Assembly (NCBI GenBank): GCA_902812445.1
Contig: CADDZF010000005.1
Span: forward strand, 1 to 48,816
Source: Methylococcaceae bacterium
GTDB taxonomy: Bacteria > Pseudomonadota > Gammaproteobacteria > Methylococcales > Methylococcaceae
DNA: 48,816 nt
Reading direction: 5' to 3'
Positions 47,794-48,816 of the stretch are shown one piece after another. The stretch's first letter is position 1, and every line of letters begins with the position of its first letter. The notes under the pieces were generated by a model. That model did not search any database. It was not told where the DNA came from and saw only the letters and a program-made list of their open reading frames with translations. The position numbers and the translations under genes were made by a program.

Positions 47794-48773
47794 AAGGCCC
47801 GCAGGAGAGCGTCAAGCTCGCGAAGCCCGAGGCGTGGCGGCTGAAAGAGTAGATACAACGCCTGTCGGTGGCTCACGCCGTACTTTTCCCAGAAGACGGT
47901 CTTGCCGTGGAGATGCATCGACCGGGCCGCCACCCGGTAGAGATGGCGCGCCAGGAACTCGAAGATGCCGCCGAACCCCTCGATTCGCCCCAGCGCAGGC
48001 CTTGGCCCGACGCCAAGACAGACAGAGCGAGCGCCTTCTTCGCGCAGGGCTTTCAAGGCAGCGACGACCAGGAGTTCGTTCGTATGAATGGGCGCAGACG
48101 GCGTCGAAAACACGAAGTTGATCAGATTACAACCCACGATGCAGCTCACCTGCAGCATCGAGAGTACGCCGACGATGCGGCCGGCGCATTCGGCGATGAA
48201 CCAGCGCCGTCCCGACCGATCGGCGAAAAGGCGGGGAGGAGCGAGATACATCTGCGCTCCGCGGCGAGCACTGCGCCAGTGCTGGCAGGCTACTTCCACC
48301 TCGGCTTCCAGCCGGGCGTCAGGCGCAGTCGTTCCATGGTACTCGCGGGCGCTTACGCCGAGCCGCCGGGTATGGTTGAGATTCTGGCGCAAGTGACGAC
48401 CTTTGGGGCCTGCCTCGGGATCATGCCGAGGATCGGCGATCAGCAGATCGGCAAATTCTAGCGTGCCATAGCCGCGTTCGCGGGCGTATGCCTGCATGCT
48501 CGCCGTCGCCGCGGCGTAAATGATCGACCAATCGTTGTCCGCGCAGTGGGCGGCAAAGGCATCGGCCAGCGCACCCTGTCGCTCGGGCATGCAGATCGGA
48601 TCACCCAGCGCGACGGCACACCGGCGAGTCAGCACAAAGCCGATCAGGCCGTCAATCCCGGGAACACGGAAGGTATTGCACGAAGGATCCAGTGCGGCAT
48701 GCGCCACGGCTCCGCCGTGCCGCCGCACCAGCTCGATAGCCGCTGAACGCGGTAGACCGGAACTCTCGGGCAT
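47775..48773 (-). CDS. DUF2156/LPG-synthase C-terminal domain acyltransferase-like protein
   Basis: Resembles the soluble GNAT-like catalytic domain of phosphatidylglycerol lysyltransferase (MprF), without the membrane flippase part. The 332-aa product has the segments A-V-A-L-G-D-P-I-C, R-H-L-R-Q-N-L-N-H-T-R-R, S-M-L-Q-V-S and a C-terminal F-W-E-K-Y-G-V-S. Known relatives aminoacylate lipids or modify cell-surface molecules using aminoacyl-tRNA; the substrate here is not known. A GGAGAG ribosome site precedes the ATG. The 43 bases left before the window end show no gene start. Confidence 0.72.
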   Translation of the reverse strand: MPESSGLPRSAAIELVRRHGGAVAHAALDPSCNTFRVPGIDGLIGFVLTRRCAVALGDPICMPERQGALADAFAAHCADNDWSIIYAAATASMQAYARERGYGTLEFADLLIADPRHDPEAGPKGRHLRQNLNHTRRLGVSAREYHGTTAPDARLEAEVEVACQHWRSARRGAQMYLAPPRLFADRSGRRWFIAECAGRIVGVLSMLQVSCIVGCNLINFVFSTPSAPIHTNELLVVAALKALREEGARSVCLGVGPRPALGRIEGFGGIFEFLARHLYRVAARSMHLHGKTVFWEKYGVSHRQALYLLFQPPRLGLRELDALLRAFHFSLA

Positions 48774-48816
48774 GTCGCTCTCCGGGGTGGCCGATCTCGT
48801 GGCCGAATGCCGGTAG

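Overview
This window is a chromosomal segment of a gammaproteobacterium. It lies in the conserved neighbourhood of the replication origin. The order rnpA-yidD-yidC-mnmE, then mnmG-rsmG-parA-parB, then the full F1Fo ATP synthase operon atpIBEFHAGDC, then glmU-glmS is typical of that class. A serine-glyoxylate aminotransferase / hydroxypyruvate reductase / D-glycerate 3-kinase cluster points to a methylotroph or methanotroph (Methylococcales-like), or to an autotroph that must recycle glyoxylate. That placement is inference; no marker gene fixes the genus.

Layout. 1-3498: RNase P protein (5' end outside the window), membrane protein insertion (YidD, YidC) and the tRNA-modifying GTPase MnmE. 3481-10828: a probable 7.3 kb integrative element inserted at the 3' end of mnmE. 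It carries a P4-type tyrosine integrase, a hypothetical protein with an in-frame amber stop, an AlpA-like regulator, a primase-helicase split by a 14-bp tandem duplication, and a non-coding right arm of about 0.9 kb. That arm holds several unrelated families of 9-bp tandem repeats. One family also occurs inverted inside the primase gene. 10829-11274: an AT-rich stretch with three near-consensus DnaA boxes, a candidate oriC. 11275-12641: a QmcA-like stomatin/NfeD pair. 12727-13482: a decayed moxR-operon relic on the minus strand.

13577-28023: the housekeeping run mnmG-rsmG-parAB-atp-glmUS. The ATP synthase operon has a good promoter (17753-17781) and a strong terminator (24700-24754). 28260-34640: a cNMP-like/HDOD signalling protein, oligopeptidase A, a TonB-dependent receptor and a C-terminal methyltransferase scrap.

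34667-42143: mostly minus-strand genes. ispG stands alone. A tight cluster then reads sga -> hprA -> glyK -> AGT-like aminotransferase -> psd. The first three convert serine plus glyoxylate to glycine and 3-phosphoglycerate, as in the plant photorespiratory salvage route. 42413-48773: an MFS transporter followed by a cell-envelope group: GT-B glycosyltransferase, CDP-alcohol phosphatidyltransferase, methyltransferase, lipoprotein alpha/beta hydrolase and a DUF2156/LPG-synthase-like acyltransferase.

The part most likely to hold something undescribed is the repeat system of the mnmE element. Its iterons resemble the GGTGAACA-type iterons of satellite phage P4, and they sit both downstream of the primase gene and inside it.
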